Shown here: one piece after another, positions 8,655-17,086 of the stretch
Layout of the letters: each line of letters starts with the position of its first letter
Numbering within the stretch: position 1 is the stretch's first letter
DNA from: JADKHC01 sp047600805
Lineage (GTDB): Bacteria > Verrucomicrobiota > Verrucomicrobiia > Opitutales > Opitutaceae
Direction of reading: 5' to 3'
NCBI GenBank assembly: GCA_047600805.1
Contig: JASGKG010000001.1
Span: forward strand, 3,286,001 to 3,350,000
DNA length: 64,000 bases
Program-made: the position numbers and the translations under genes
Notes under the pieces: generated by a model
Told to the model about the DNA's origin: nothing
Seen by the model: the letters and a program-made list of their open reading frames with translations, nothing else
Databases searched by the model: none

Positions 8655-9089
8655 TCAGGAGGCCGCAGGAGCAGCCGGCTTCGCGCGCTTGGCTTCCCAA
8701 TCGCGTTTTTGCGGTGCACCGCCGTCACGGCTGGGACGCTCAGAGGTTCCCTTGATGGTGTCGCCCTCGAGTTTTCCTTCGTACTTGGTGGCGATTTTGT
8801 TGCCGTTCCACTCGCGCGTCACCGTGAAGGAAATCGCGTCGTCTCTGAACGAGGCGTCGCCAATCGCCACGTCGGGAATTTTCATGCGAGGCGTATCCGC
8901 GCCGAGCATTGTACCGGTGAGCTTTCCGTCTTTGAGATCGAGCTTCAGCGTTTGCTCAAAACCTTGGCCACCGTTGCGACCCGGTTGAGTCCATTTCCAA
9001 GTTCCAGTGGGATCCGCAGCAGATGCATGAACAGAAAGCGTAAGAAGCAGCGCGGCCGCTGTCGCGAAAAGAGATTTGATGGGGGTCAT
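8655..9089 (-). CDS. Small secreted protein, lipocalin-like beta-rich domain
   Basis: A 144-residue protein with a signal peptide (LLLTLSVHASA-AD). The mature part starts PTGTWKW and has repeated beta strands of the type GKLTGTMLG, KIATKYEGKLEGDTIKGT, a pattern I associate with small beta-barrel domains that open with GTWkw. The tail is charged and Ala/Pro-rich. The ATG at 9089 gives a proper signal peptide; a longer frame to 9191 does not. Function unknown; a dedicated intrinsic terminator follows it. Confidence 0.75.
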   Translation of the reverse strand: MTPIKSLFATAAALLLTLSVHASAADPTGTWKWTQPGRNGGQGFEQTLKLDLKDGKLTGTMLGADTPRMKIPDVAIGDASFRDDAISFTVTREWNGNKIATKYEGKLEGDTIKGTSERPSRDGGAPQKRDWEAKRAKPAAPAAS

Positions 9090-9297
9090 AGGACCTAAAA
9101 GACGGATTCGCCCGAAGGTCGGTTTCACATTTTGCAGACGTATGAATCGGGAGGCTGTCGTTTTTGCCGACGAGCTATCAGGGAGATACACAGGCGCGGA
9201 TCAGGGTTTCCACTAAAGTAAATTATTTGCGAAATCCCTATACTGGGCCCCGTTAAGCGATCCAGCAGTTCTTCCAACTCAGCTAACAGCTCCCGTC

Positions 9298-10335
9298 ATG
9301 CAGCCAAATCCAGCATCCCGCATATCCGAAGAGCTCAGGCGTCAGTACGCCAGTCTCGAAGGAGCCCTTTCTTCACTAGAGTCGCGCGAAAACACGCTTC
9401 GAAATGCCGTTAAGAAATGGTTCGGCCCGATCGAAGCAGTCGATTCTTCGGTCCGAGAAACCGAACGCACTCGTCACGACGTAGTGCTGCAGTCACTACT
9501 TCGCCTTCATCGGCTGAGCTGCAACCTGGTGCCTGAACACCTGCGGCTTCCCCTTCAGGAATCGGATATTTTCGCCGCGATTATTCTCCTCAATCGCATC
9601 GCCATCACGCTGAGGAGTCCTGCGGCGGCGGTGCTTTGCTACTGCGAAGCCCGTGCAATCCGCGAGCAGAATGTTCGGGTGAACCAGCTCGATCCGCTTC
9701 AGCTCCGCCATCTCCTCACCTTCCATCAGGACATTCCACACGAAGAAATGACCACGATGGAAATTGAAGCGCTGCGAGTCGCCTGCGAAAAACCGGATGC
9801 TACCGCCATACAGACGTGGTTCGAAAATGTTTTCAAAAAGAAGGAATTTCTTCCGAAAGACGCGACCCAGTACCTGCGGCAGATGGCGACCGATCTTTGG
9901 AATGCCGGCCACAGCGAATTCCTCGACACCTTCGCAACCGAGCTCGCCGTGTTGGATGCGGCGATGTTTGACGCGCTCGGCTGGGAGAATACCCGCCTCT
10001 ATTTCGTGCTCTTGAAACGGATGCACGGGCCGGCCTGCCGGGCCGTCTCCGCTTTTCTGAACGACGAAGATTTCCCGCTGCTCATGGAATTGAGCAAACA
10101 GGTAAACGACAACAACCAGACGGTCCATTTTCGTGCCTTGTCTACGACGTACGACGCCGCGGCCTATCGTCGGTTGAAGACGACAATCCTCGCGGCGGCC
10201 AAGGAAAACGGTTCGCGTATTCGGCCCGCTTCGACGGAAAGCCCGCTCGCCAAAAAGAAGGCCGTGAAGCCGCCGCCCGTTTACGGCACGCCGGAGTTCT
10301 TTGCCCGAAATGCGGCACGGCAGCTCTCGGCGTAA
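9298..10335 (+). CDS. Hypothetical helical protein
   Basis: A 345-residue protein without signal peptide or membrane segment, so probably cytosolic. Residues 1-60 are a charged likely coiled coil (SLESRENTLRNAVKKW), the middle is a run of amphipathic helices, and residues 310-345 are a basic, Pro/Lys-rich linker ending in a short helix. I recognise no catalytic motif. It begins at ATG 9298 after a 108-base intergenic region that separates it from the divergent beta-rich secreted protein, and ends 106 bases before the TonB receptor. Confidence 0.65.
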   Translation: MQPNPASRISEELRRQYASLEGALSSLESRENTLRNAVKKWFGPIEAVDSSVRETERTRHDVVLQSLLRLHRLSCNLVPEHLRLPLQESDIFAAIILLNRIAITLRSPAAAVLCYCEARAIREQNVRVNQLDPLQLRHLLTFHQDIPHEEMTTMEIEALRVACEKPDATAIQTWFENVFKKKEFLPKDATQYLRQMATDLWNAGHSEFLDTFATELAVLDAAMFDALGWENTRLYFVLLKRMHGPACRAVSAFLNDEDFPLLMELSKQVNDNNQTVHFRALSTTYDAAAYRRLKTTILAAAKENGSRIRPASTESPLAKKKAVKPPPVYGTPEFFARNAARQLSA

Positions 10336-10441
10336 GTGGAAATCGAGAGTTTAGGCAACCGGACCCATCGAACGAACGTCTCAATCAAAGAGACATCCGC
10401 GCTTCAGCAGCGTAAGGATCTCCCGATTGTAATGTTCGTCC

Positions 10442-12646
10442 ATGTCCAGCTTCCACCGACTTGTCCTCACCTCCGCGCTTCTGGCTTTCCTCAGCCCGAT
10501 GTGCGCGGCTGCGGAAGAAACTAAATCGCCGAAACCTCCGGAAGCCGGAGACAAGTCGCTGCCCTTGGTTCTCGACCGGTACACCGTCCAAGCCTCACAG
10601 GACGAAGTCGCCACTTGGCCGGAAGAAAAGCCAGACGTTTTTCCTTTCGACCGCGTCGGCGTTTTCAGCGAACTCGAAGCTGAGCAAAAACCGGATCAAG
10701 GAGCGGCGATGCTCAGCGATGAACTCGCGGTGCTTCCAGACCCTCGGCAAATGGAATTCGTTTCGATTTCGGGCGGCAGCACGCCGCGTGGTTTCACGGC
10801 GCCCCGTCTCAGAAACGGCCTGACGCAACTCGGCTTTCCCGAGCAAATCGTGGGCGGCCGACGCGACTTGCTCACTGGGTTTATGGCCGTTCTTTACGGA
10901 CGCACCGCGCCCGGTGGAATCGTGAATCTCATTTCGCGCCGCCCCACGCCGAAAATGTCCTGGCAACTCGACGTCACCGCGAGCGATTTCCCGGCGTTTT
11001 TCGTTCAAGCCGAACGCAGCGAACTCCTGATCACCAAAAAACTGAACGGCAGAATTCTCGGCTCAATGAGCGAACAGGACGGGCCAGAGGATTTCGCGCG
11101 CCGCCGCGACGCCACCGGCACCGCTTCGCTCCGGTATTCGCCAGATAAATACACAGTGATTTTCTGGGAAGTTGAAATCGCCCGCACGAAAACGATCCCG
11201 TCCGGCGGCCTGCCTTACACACGCGAGGTCAGCGGCGGGCCGATCGGAGCGCCGTGCATCGCCTTGGCTGATTTCAACACCAACGGCCCCGACGCCTGGG
11301 CGCGCCGAACCAGTCGCAGCACCAGCATCTGGGCGGAACGAAAACTCACACGAGGGTGGTATTTGCGCGGAGGCGCCCAGTACTGGGACCGCACCCAGCG
11401 CGAACTCCGATTCTCCACCGGGCCTTACGTGCTCTCCACAGGCATTTTCGACGGCACGCGCGAACCACAGTACAACGATCGGACCGACCGCACCGTCGGC
11501 GCACAACTCGAAGCAGACATCCCGTGGAAAGGGCGTCGCTTCGACCAACGCTGGCTCGTCGGCGTCGAGGGCAGCCAAGCCGTGACGGGGCGCATCCGCC
11601 GCGCCTTGGAGAAAACCGACCGCGACGCGCTTCCTTCCGGCGTGCTGCACCTGGACCCGGCCTCGCCCGACTATTCTACGCCCACGTATTCAGAAGCCAC
11701 CTACAGTCGCGTGCTGACGCTGCGCGACGAGGATGCGAACTACGTCGGCGTTTTCCTCAGCGATCGTATTTCCTGGGCGCGAGGCAAGCACGGTGCCACC
11801 TTCGGTATTCGCCAAGATTGGGTCGACGCGAGCATCGAGGATCGTTTGCCGGGAACGAAGATTCCGCACGCCACCTCGTCGGTGGGTAAAACCACTTACC
11901 ATGCCGGTTGGGTCGGCCAAAACGCGCGCGGGCTCGCGGTCTTTGTTAATCATAGCACTGCGTTTCAACCGCAACGCCGCGTCGACGCTCGCACCGGGCG
12001 CATTCAAGGAAACGAAAGCACCAGCGGCATCGAAACCGGACTTCGCTGGCTCACCCCGAACAAAAAACTCCTGCTCACGACAGCGGTGTACCGGTTGTGG
12101 AACAAAAACATCACGCGGCTTAATCCTGCGTACGATGACCCTATTTTGGACCCGGAACACACGAAGCCGCAGCTCGTTTCGTCCGGCGAAGAACAGTTTA
12201 CCGGCTTCGAATTGAGTGCTCGTTACAACGTGACGCGCAAACTCACGGCCGATGCGCGCGCTGCCTGGCTGGAAGCCACCACCACCTCGTCGCCCGATCT
12301 GCCCGAAGAAGTCGGACGCCAACTTCCCCGTACCCCCAAACTTACCGGCTCAAGTTCACTCACTTGGCGCACCGATCCCTCCGGCCTCCGCTGGCAGCAT
12401 GGCTGCGGGTTTGCTTGGATTGGTGAACAGGTTGCGGTTTACAAGAGCCCCACGCGTCAGCTTTGGCGCAACAGCAGCTACGGCATCGTCGGGCTGAACA
12501 GCAGCTACACGTGGCAGCAAGGAAAACGCATCCGCCACTCCGTCGGAGTTTCCGTCCGCAACGCTCTCAACCGAAACCTCGTCGCCGCGGCCGGCCGCGT
12601 CGGCGGTCAACGGACGATCGAAGGCCGTTACAGTGCGAGGTTCTGA
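10442..12646 (+). CDS. TonB-dependent outer-membrane receptor
   Basis: A 734-residue receptor with a signal peptide (cut near PMCAAA). The plug domain spans about residues 85-180 and includes RGFTAPRLRNGL and the conserved end FMAVLYGRTAPGGIVNLISR. The 22-strand barrel follows, ending with an aromatic C-terminal residue (RYSARF), as needed for Bam insertion. The plug-barrel wording resembles siderophore/TonB receptors, but the ligand cannot be told. A clear TonB box is not obvious; the VLDRYTVQAS segment near residue 43 is the likeliest site. It converges on the DUF3826 gene with five bases between stops, a pairing that may reflect carbohydrate use. Confidence 0.88.
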   Translation: MSSFHRLVLTSALLAFLSPMCAAAEETKSPKPPEAGDKSLPLVLDRYTVQASQDEVATWPEEKPDVFPFDRVGVFSELEAEQKPDQGAAMLSDELAVLPDPRQMEFVSISGGSTPRGFTAPRLRNGLTQLGFPEQIVGGRRDLLTGFMAVLYGRTAPGGIVNLISRRPTPKMSWQLDVTASDFPAFFVQAERSELLITKKLNGRILGSMSEQDGPEDFARRRDATGTASLRYSPDKYTVIFWEVEIARTKTIPSGGLPYTREVSGGPIGAPCIALADFNTNGPDAWARRTSRSTSIWAERKLTRGWYLRGGAQYWDRTQRELRFSTGPYVLSTGIFDGTREPQYNDRTDRTVGAQLEADIPWKGRRFDQRWLVGVEGSQAVTGRIRRALEKTDRDALPSGVLHLDPASPDYSTPTYSEATYSRVLTLRDEDANYVGVFLSDRISWARGKHGATFGIRQDWVDASIEDRLPGTKIPHATSSVGKTTYHAGWVGQNARGLAVFVNHSTAFQPQRRVDARTGRIQGNESTSGIETGLRWLTPNKKLLLTTAVYRLWNKNITRLNPAYDDPILDPEHTKPQLVSSGEEQFTGFELSARYNVTRKLTADARAAWLEATTTSSPDLPEEVGRQLPRTPKLTGSSSLTWRTDPSGLRWQHGCGFAWIGEQVAVYKSPTRQLWRNSSYGIVGLNSSYTWQQGKRIRHSVGVSVRNALNRNLVAAAGRVGGQRTIEGRYSARF

Positions 12647-12651
12647 ACGGA

Positions 12652-13377
12652 CTAGTGCTTCTCGTTTTTCGCGGAGCTCTCAGCCTTCTTCGCTTTCACT
12701 GCGGCGGTGTAGGCCTTGTAGAGCGCCTTCCAATTGCGGCCATTCGAGTTGAGGTACTGCTCGGACTGTGTCTTGTAGATTTCGAAAATCGCAGAGACTT
12801 GTTGGATGGATTTGTAATCAATCGCCTGCTCGCGGGCCTGCTTTAGAAAACCCAGGATTTTCGCTTCTTCTTCCGGCGTGAGATCGGGCACGATCGCTTT
12901 GTAGCCGTTCATCGTAAACGCGACTTTACCCACGGTGTATTTATCAAGGATCGTTTCCACCTGAGCTTCGGTTAGCTCCGCCCGCAGGCCGTTCATCAAC
13001 GCGTCGTGAACGCTTTTCGGCATCGCCGAATCAGCGATCATCTGGCGTTCGAGATTGCTCAGGGCCTTTCCCGTGGTCGGGTTTATTCCAGCGGGAACGC
13101 TCGTATACGGATGATCGTTGTGCCAGTCGCGGACGGCTTTCAGATGCGTCGCAATGACTTCCTTCACGCGCGCGGCTTTTGCTTCGTCGGCAAGCTGAAG
13201 CGCGGAGACCCACTCCGCGGCTTTCTTTTCGATTTCGGCATCCGACTTTTCGCGTTTAGCGCTGTCGGATGATTGTGGAACAGTTTTTTCACCAGGAACC
13301 GTCTCCTGCGCGCGGGCAGAAAATGGAGCAGCTAAGGCCAACGTCAAAACGAGTGCGAAAGGCTGGAGCAGTTTCAT
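12652..13377 (-). CDS. DUF3826 family secreted protein
   Basis: A 241-residue protein with a signal peptide (ending FSARA-QE). The DUF3826 core is recognisable in the segments KYTVGKVAFTMNGYKAIVP and LTPEEEAKILGFLKQAR. The family is helical, exported, of unknown function, and in Bacteroidota is often found in loci for pectin or related polysaccharides (family knowledge). The start is the ATG at 13377; a TTG nine bases upstream in frame is less likely. It ends head-to-head with the TonB receptor. The tail is Lys/Ala/Glu-rich. Confidence 0.82.
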   Translation of the reverse strand: MKLLQPFALVLTLALAAPFSARAQETVPGEKTVPQSSDSAKREKSDAEIEKKAAEWVSALQLADEAKAARVKEVIATHLKAVRDWHNDHPYTSVPAGINPTTGKALSNLERQMIADSAMPKSVHDALMNGLRAELTEAQVETILDKYTVGKVAFTMNGYKAIVPDLTPEEEAKILGFLKQAREQAIDYKSIQQVSAIFEIYKTQSEQYLNSNGRNWKALYKAYTAAVKAKKAESSAKNEKH

Positions 13378-13443
13378 TGAAGCCAATGAGACGTTAGCCA
13401 GCCGTCTTTGGTTAAATAAAAAACACTGCTCCGGACGGCGCGC

Positions 13444-14289
13444 TCACCGCCGCCCCGACTCACGTTTCAACAACTCCGCACGCGCGGCATCAAGTTTGGC
13501 GCGCTCTTTCGCGGTGAGGCTCGAAATGCCCGACTGCGCGATCTTGTCGAGCAGCGCATCGATCTCGGCCATCGAACTCGTCGATACGTCGCGGGAGGTT
13601 TTTTTCTCCTCCTCCTCAAGATCCGGCAAAACGCGCAGCTTCGGACCTCGGCGGAAAACATTCACGCTCGGCAGACTGATGTGCCCTTGCTGGTAACGAG
13701 AAAAAACAAAAGCGAAACCGGTGGTGCTCCAAAGCGAAACGAGGGAAACAGGGTCGCGATTGTTCAGTGCGATCAACGTGTAGATGCTGACTAGGACGAG
13801 AGCGACCCACTTCGCGAGCAGGTTAAAAAATATGGGAGCAGTTGGAAAAAGGGTGGCAAACGCAACAAACATGGCAAACGAGCCGGTTTCGCCCGCAAAC
13901 GTGCGCGGCCACCACAGGCCGAATACCGTGAGCACGAGCGGAGTGATCAGGTAAAGACATCCAAAAAATATTAAAAACATCTGTCGTCCGAAGGTGCGTT
14001 CTACCTCTCGGCCGAACCAAACCATCATCGCCATATCGATCACGAAAGGAATGCTCGGTTGGTTGAGCAGCCCATAAGTCAGCACGCGCCAGACCTCGCC
14101 GCGCAAAACATGCGTGCTGGAAAAAACGAGCCCACTCAGCAGACCGCTGACGTTGAAAAGGTTCATCAACGTCGTCACGAGCATCGAAGCTACGAAAACC
14201 ATCACGATGAAGTGCGCGGCGTAAATCGGGTAGCCTCGCAACCACAGCAGCGGCCGGTGTTCGTCGGATGTTTCGTAGGAGCTCATCAT
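13444..14289 (-). CDS. Rhomboid-family membrane protein, probably without protease activity, with DUF6576-like tail
   Basis: A 281-residue protein with about six transmembrane segments in rhomboid order: the WRVLTYG loop after TM1, the FGREVERTFG junction, and the TM4 segment. Where active rhomboids have GxSG, this one reads GETG (residues 133-136), and the TM6 region (SLWSTTGFAFVFSRY) has no histidine, so the Ser-His dyad is missing. The TM2 region also lacks its usual histidine. Residues 240-275 form a small helical charged domain (DALLDKIAQSGISSLTAKER) like DUF6576, which follows rhomboid domains in related bacteria. A pseudoprotease role in membrane-protein folding or trafficking is inference. 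Confidence 0.8.
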   Translation of the reverse strand: MMSSYETSDEHRPLLWLRGYPIYAAHFIVMVFVASMLVTTLMNLFNVSGLLSGLVFSSTHVLRGEVWRVLTYGLLNQPSIPFVIDMAMMVWFGREVERTFGRQMFLIFFGCLYLITPLVLTVFGLWWPRTFAGETGSFAMFVAFATLFPTAPIFFNLLAKWVALVLVSIYTLIALNNRDPVSLVSLWSTTGFAFVFSRYQQGHISLPSVNVFRRGPKLRVLPDLEEEEKKTSRDVSTSSMAEIDALLDKIAQSGISSLTAKERAKLDAARAELLKRESGRR

Positions 14290-14434
14290 GTCTTTCTATT
14301 AAAATGTCGCGGAATCTCGTTGCTGCAAGCGATCAACCATCGCCCTTCGCAAAATCGGGAATCTTCCCCGGAAAACCAAGGGAGTGCACTTCCGCAAAGC
14401 GAAAACCACTACCTAGCCAAACTCCAGAAACGAT

Positions 14435-15409
14435 CTACCACACTCGAGTGGACCGCTGCGCTTCGAGCCGGTTCTCAGATTCTTTTGGCAACTGACTGAA
14501 AAAATCCAAACCCGTGCGGTTTTCGATTTCGTCAATCGTCGTCAGGAAACTTTGGAGATCCGCGTCAGCCGGCGTGTCCTGCGGAAACAAAAACGCTTCG
14601 GCCCGAACTCGTCCTTCCGCTTCATCGATCACGATCATGAAAAACGCCTCCGGCACAGCGACACGGCGTTTCAGCCGCGTTGGCGCTTCGCCAAATACAG
14701 GTCCAACCAGCACCCAGACTTCTCCAAAACGCGCCGGATAATTCGCGGCGATCCGTTGCTCCAACTGTTTCCACGCGCCCGCGTTCAACGCGTGTTTTTG
14801 CGGACACACGTTCGTCATGCGAAACGTTTCTTCCTGCGCCTCGCGTCCATAGCGTAGCGCGATCGCATAATTCGGAGCCATGTGCCCGCGATCGTAGCCG
14901 CTGCGCGCATAGTCACTCGGCTCGATGCGCGCTACCGTACGCGTATCCACAACAAACTCCTCCGGCCGAGCGGCCGGCTCAGTGACAGGCCCATCGGTCA
15001 TCCGATAGGCCGTCCAAACCGGGTCGCCGAGCGCATCGCTGTAAGCCGTGAGAAAACCGCGGTTTTCCAAAATTCGGAGTCCCTGTGCCGTATGCCGAAC
15101 CAAGAGCGGCGCACCACCGTAGACGCAGTTGTTTTTCGACGACGCGACGCCCTGAACGTAGTCTTTGCTGTAATACAGCTGCCAAATATCCCACGCGACA
15201 TCGAACGAGCTAACCTGCTTGCGCGAATCGAAATAATTTCTGACGAGCCGTGAAACTTCAGCCTGCCGTTCAGGAGCCTGGAAAACGTACCAGCCGCCGA
15301 TCGCACCCCAGAGAATCAGGTTCGCGAAGATGAACGCTCGCTTGAAAGTACGCGGAAGCCGTTTTGCAGAAGAAGATTTTCGAGCCACGGGTTCATACAG
15401 CAGCCCCAC
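14435..15409 (-). CDS. Membrane-anchored DNA/RNA non-specific endonuclease (NUC1 family)
   Basis: A 324-residue protein with one N-terminal transmembrane anchor (residues 26-44) and a beta-beta-alpha-metal nuclease domain in the rest. The catalytic signature YDRGHMAPN lies near residues 171-179, with His as general base; a following MTNVCPQKHALN segment supplies the Mg-binding Asn. The family cuts single- and double-stranded DNA and RNA without sequence preference. With the anchor it would face the periplasm, where it may scavenge nucleic acids. No immunity-like neighbour is present, so a toxin role is unlikely. Confidence 0.88.
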   Translation of the reverse strand: MGLLYEPVARKSSSAKRLPRTFKRAFIFANLILWGAIGGWYVFQAPERQAEVSRLVRNYFDSRKQVSSFDVAWDIWQLYYSKDYVQGVASSKNNCVYGGAPLLVRHTAQGLRILENRGFLTAYSDALGDPVWTAYRMTDGPVTEPAARPEEFVVDTRTVARIEPSDYARSGYDRGHMAPNYAIALRYGREAQEETFRMTNVCPQKHALNAGAWKQLEQRIAANYPARFGEVWVLVGPVFGEAPTRLKRRVAVPEAFFMIVIDEAEGRVRAEAFLFPQDTPADADLQSFLTTIDEIENRTGLDFFSQLPKESENRLEAQRSTRVW

Positions 15410-15446
15410 CCCCGCGCTGCAATCTTCGCTTCAGTATAAACATGAA

Positions 15447-15468
15447 GGCCGCCCCTTTCGAGGCGGCC
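15447..15468. terminator. GC-rich hairpin between nuclease and kamA-like genes
   Basis: GGCCGCC at 15447-15453 pairs with GGCGGCC at 15462-15468 across an eight-base loop. It lacks a T run in either direction, so it is a possible terminator or a processing hairpin in the 281-base gap. Confidence 0.45.
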
Positions 15469-15511
15469 CACATGACCTAACACCAAGCAAACCGTAAGAA
15501 CTACAAACGAG

Positions 15512-15531
15512 CATCGTTCCCTAGAACGATG
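15512..15531. other. Perfect 8-bp inverted repeat, possible operator or hairpin
   Basis: CATCGTTC (15512-15519), loop CCTA, GAACGATG (15524-15531). It sits about 105 bases upstream of the nuclease start on the minus strand and 160 bases past the aminomutase stop. Its size suits a dimeric regulator site or a short RNA hairpin; I cannot tell which. Confidence 0.4.
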
Positions 15532-15559
15532 TTGACTACACAGAGGTAGACGCGGCCGT

Positions 15560-15605
15560 AGAATTTCTGCTCAAAAAAAGTTAGAATTTCTTTTCAAAAA
15601 AACTG
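15560..15605. repeat. Two tandem copies of a 23-bp sequence
   Basis: Copies at 15560-15582 and 15583-15605 share AGAATTTCT, two variable bases, then TCAAAAAAA. On the minus strand each copy ends a T7 run followed by GA, directly downstream of the aminomutase gene. The pair could act as a double transcription-stop site. Confidence 0.55.
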
Positions 15606-15690
15606 CCGCGCTAGTGCTTGCTGGTGAGGTAATAGCCAGAGGCATAGGGAATCACCCCTACACTCTCGGCGCGAACTCGCGAAGAAATTC

Positions 15691-16887
15691 TCAATGTTTG
15701 AGAACCTGCGGCACGGCATACTCCCCCGCGGGCTCGCTCACCTGCGGGAGCGGCGTGCTCGTCAGCGGATAGCGGAAGGTTTTGCCTTCGTAATTTTTGA
15801 AAACGACTTCCTCGTCGGTGATTTTTTCGAGGTACTCTGGATTGATCGGCACTTTGCCGCCGCCTCCAGGAGCATCGATCACGTATTGAGGAACCGCATA
15901 CCCGGTCGTGTGGCCGCGCAACGCCTGAATGATTTCGATGCCTTTGCGAACATCGACTTTGAAGTGCGAGCCGCCGGTGATGAGATCCATCTGATAGAGA
16001 TAATACGGACGCACGCGCATCCGGAGAAGGCGGTGCACGAGCGCTTTCATCACTTCCGCGTCGTCGTTCACGCCTTTTAGGAGCACAGACTGGTTGCCAA
16101 GCGGAACACCCGCAAACGAAAGTCGCTCACACGCATCGCGCAGCTCGGCGGTGGCCTCTTTCGGATGATTAACATGGATGCTCATCCAGATCGGGCCGTA
16201 TTTTTTGAAAATTTCGCAGAGTTCCGGCGTGATGCGCTGCGGCAGAAAAACCGGAATGCGCGAGCCGATGCGGATAAACTCGACGTGTTTGATCGCACGA
16301 AGGCGGCTCAGCAGGTGCTCAAGCTTTTTATCCGAGAGCAGCAACGGATCGCCCCCGGAAAGCAGCACGTCGCGCACCTCGGGATGCGACTCAATGTAGC
16401 GCAGACCTTGCTCGAACTCCGGATGGAAATTGTAGTCCTGCGCATTGCTCACGAGGCGGCTGCGCGTGCAGTAACGGCAGTACGACGCGCAACGATCCGT
16501 GACGAGAAACAACACGCGGTCCGGATAGCGATGCACAAGGCCGGGTACCGGCGAATGTTCGTCCTCGCCCAAGGAATCAAGCATTTCCTCGGCCGACGTG
16601 ATCGACTCGCCTTCCCGCGGGATCACCTGCTTACGGATCGGACAATTTGGGTCGTTGACGTCGATGAGGTTGAAAAAATAAGGCGTGATCGCGAGAGCGA
16701 GCTTATGGCCGGCGAAAGCAATGCCGCGGCGCTCTTCGGTCGTTAACGTCATGAAACGCTCAAGCTGATCGAGCGTCGTAATGCGGTGCTTAAGTTGCCA
16801 AGTCCAGTCCTGCCAATCGGATGCCGGGATGTGTTGCCAGTGGCCTTGGCCTTCGAACCACGTGGCGCGGTCTTCGGTGTATGACAT
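15691..16887 (-). CDS. kamA: KamA-family lysine 2,3-aminomutase (radical SAM, PLP)
   Basis: A 398-residue radical-SAM enzyme. The [4Fe-4S] cysteines are C133, C137 and C140 (RCASYCRYCTRS). The SAM-binding GGDP-like LLSGGDPLLLS follows near 177. The PLP lysine is K345 in DAPGGGGKVP. D301 and D338 match the two aspartates that hold the alpha-amino group of lysine in characterised lysine 2,3-aminomutases, so lysine to beta-lysine is a reasonable call. No acetyltransferase for N-acetyl-beta-lysine synthesis, nor lysine-fermentation genes, lie beside it. EF-P-type beta-lysylation (EpmB) is the alternative, but EpmB proteins are shorter. It stands alone on its strand. Confidence 0.85.
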   Translation of the reverse strand: MSYTEDRATWFEGQGHWQHIPASDWQDWTWQLKHRITTLDQLERFMTLTTEERRGIAFAGHKLALAITPYFFNLIDVNDPNCPIRKQVIPREGESITSAEEMLDSLGEDEHSPVPGLVHRYPDRVLFLVTDRCASYCRYCTRSRLVSNAQDYNFHPEFEQGLRYIESHPEVRDVLLSGGDPLLLSDKKLEHLLSRLRAIKHVEFIRIGSRIPVFLPQRITPELCEIFKKYGPIWMSIHVNHPKEATAELRDACERLSFAGVPLGNQSVLLKGVNDDAEVMKALVHRLLRMRVRPYYLYQMDLITGGSHFKVDVRKGIEIIQALRGHTTGYAVPQYVIDAPGGGGKVPINPEYLEKITDEEVVFKNYEGKTFRYPLTSTPLPQVSEPAGEYAVPQVLKH

Positions 16888-17086
16888 GTAAGTGGAGAAA
16901 AAAGGTTAGGAGGCTAACTACTTCTGTCAACCTTGAGGGTTAAGTTTCGCAAAGTACTCGCACACTGGATACTACGACATGGGGCGAGCTTCGGCTCCTC
17001 GGACGGGAAAATTTTCCGTGGGGAAAATTGAGAAATTTCACAAAGCGCTTGGCACTTGTGGCCCGAAAGCCTTTCGTTGGGCTTTA

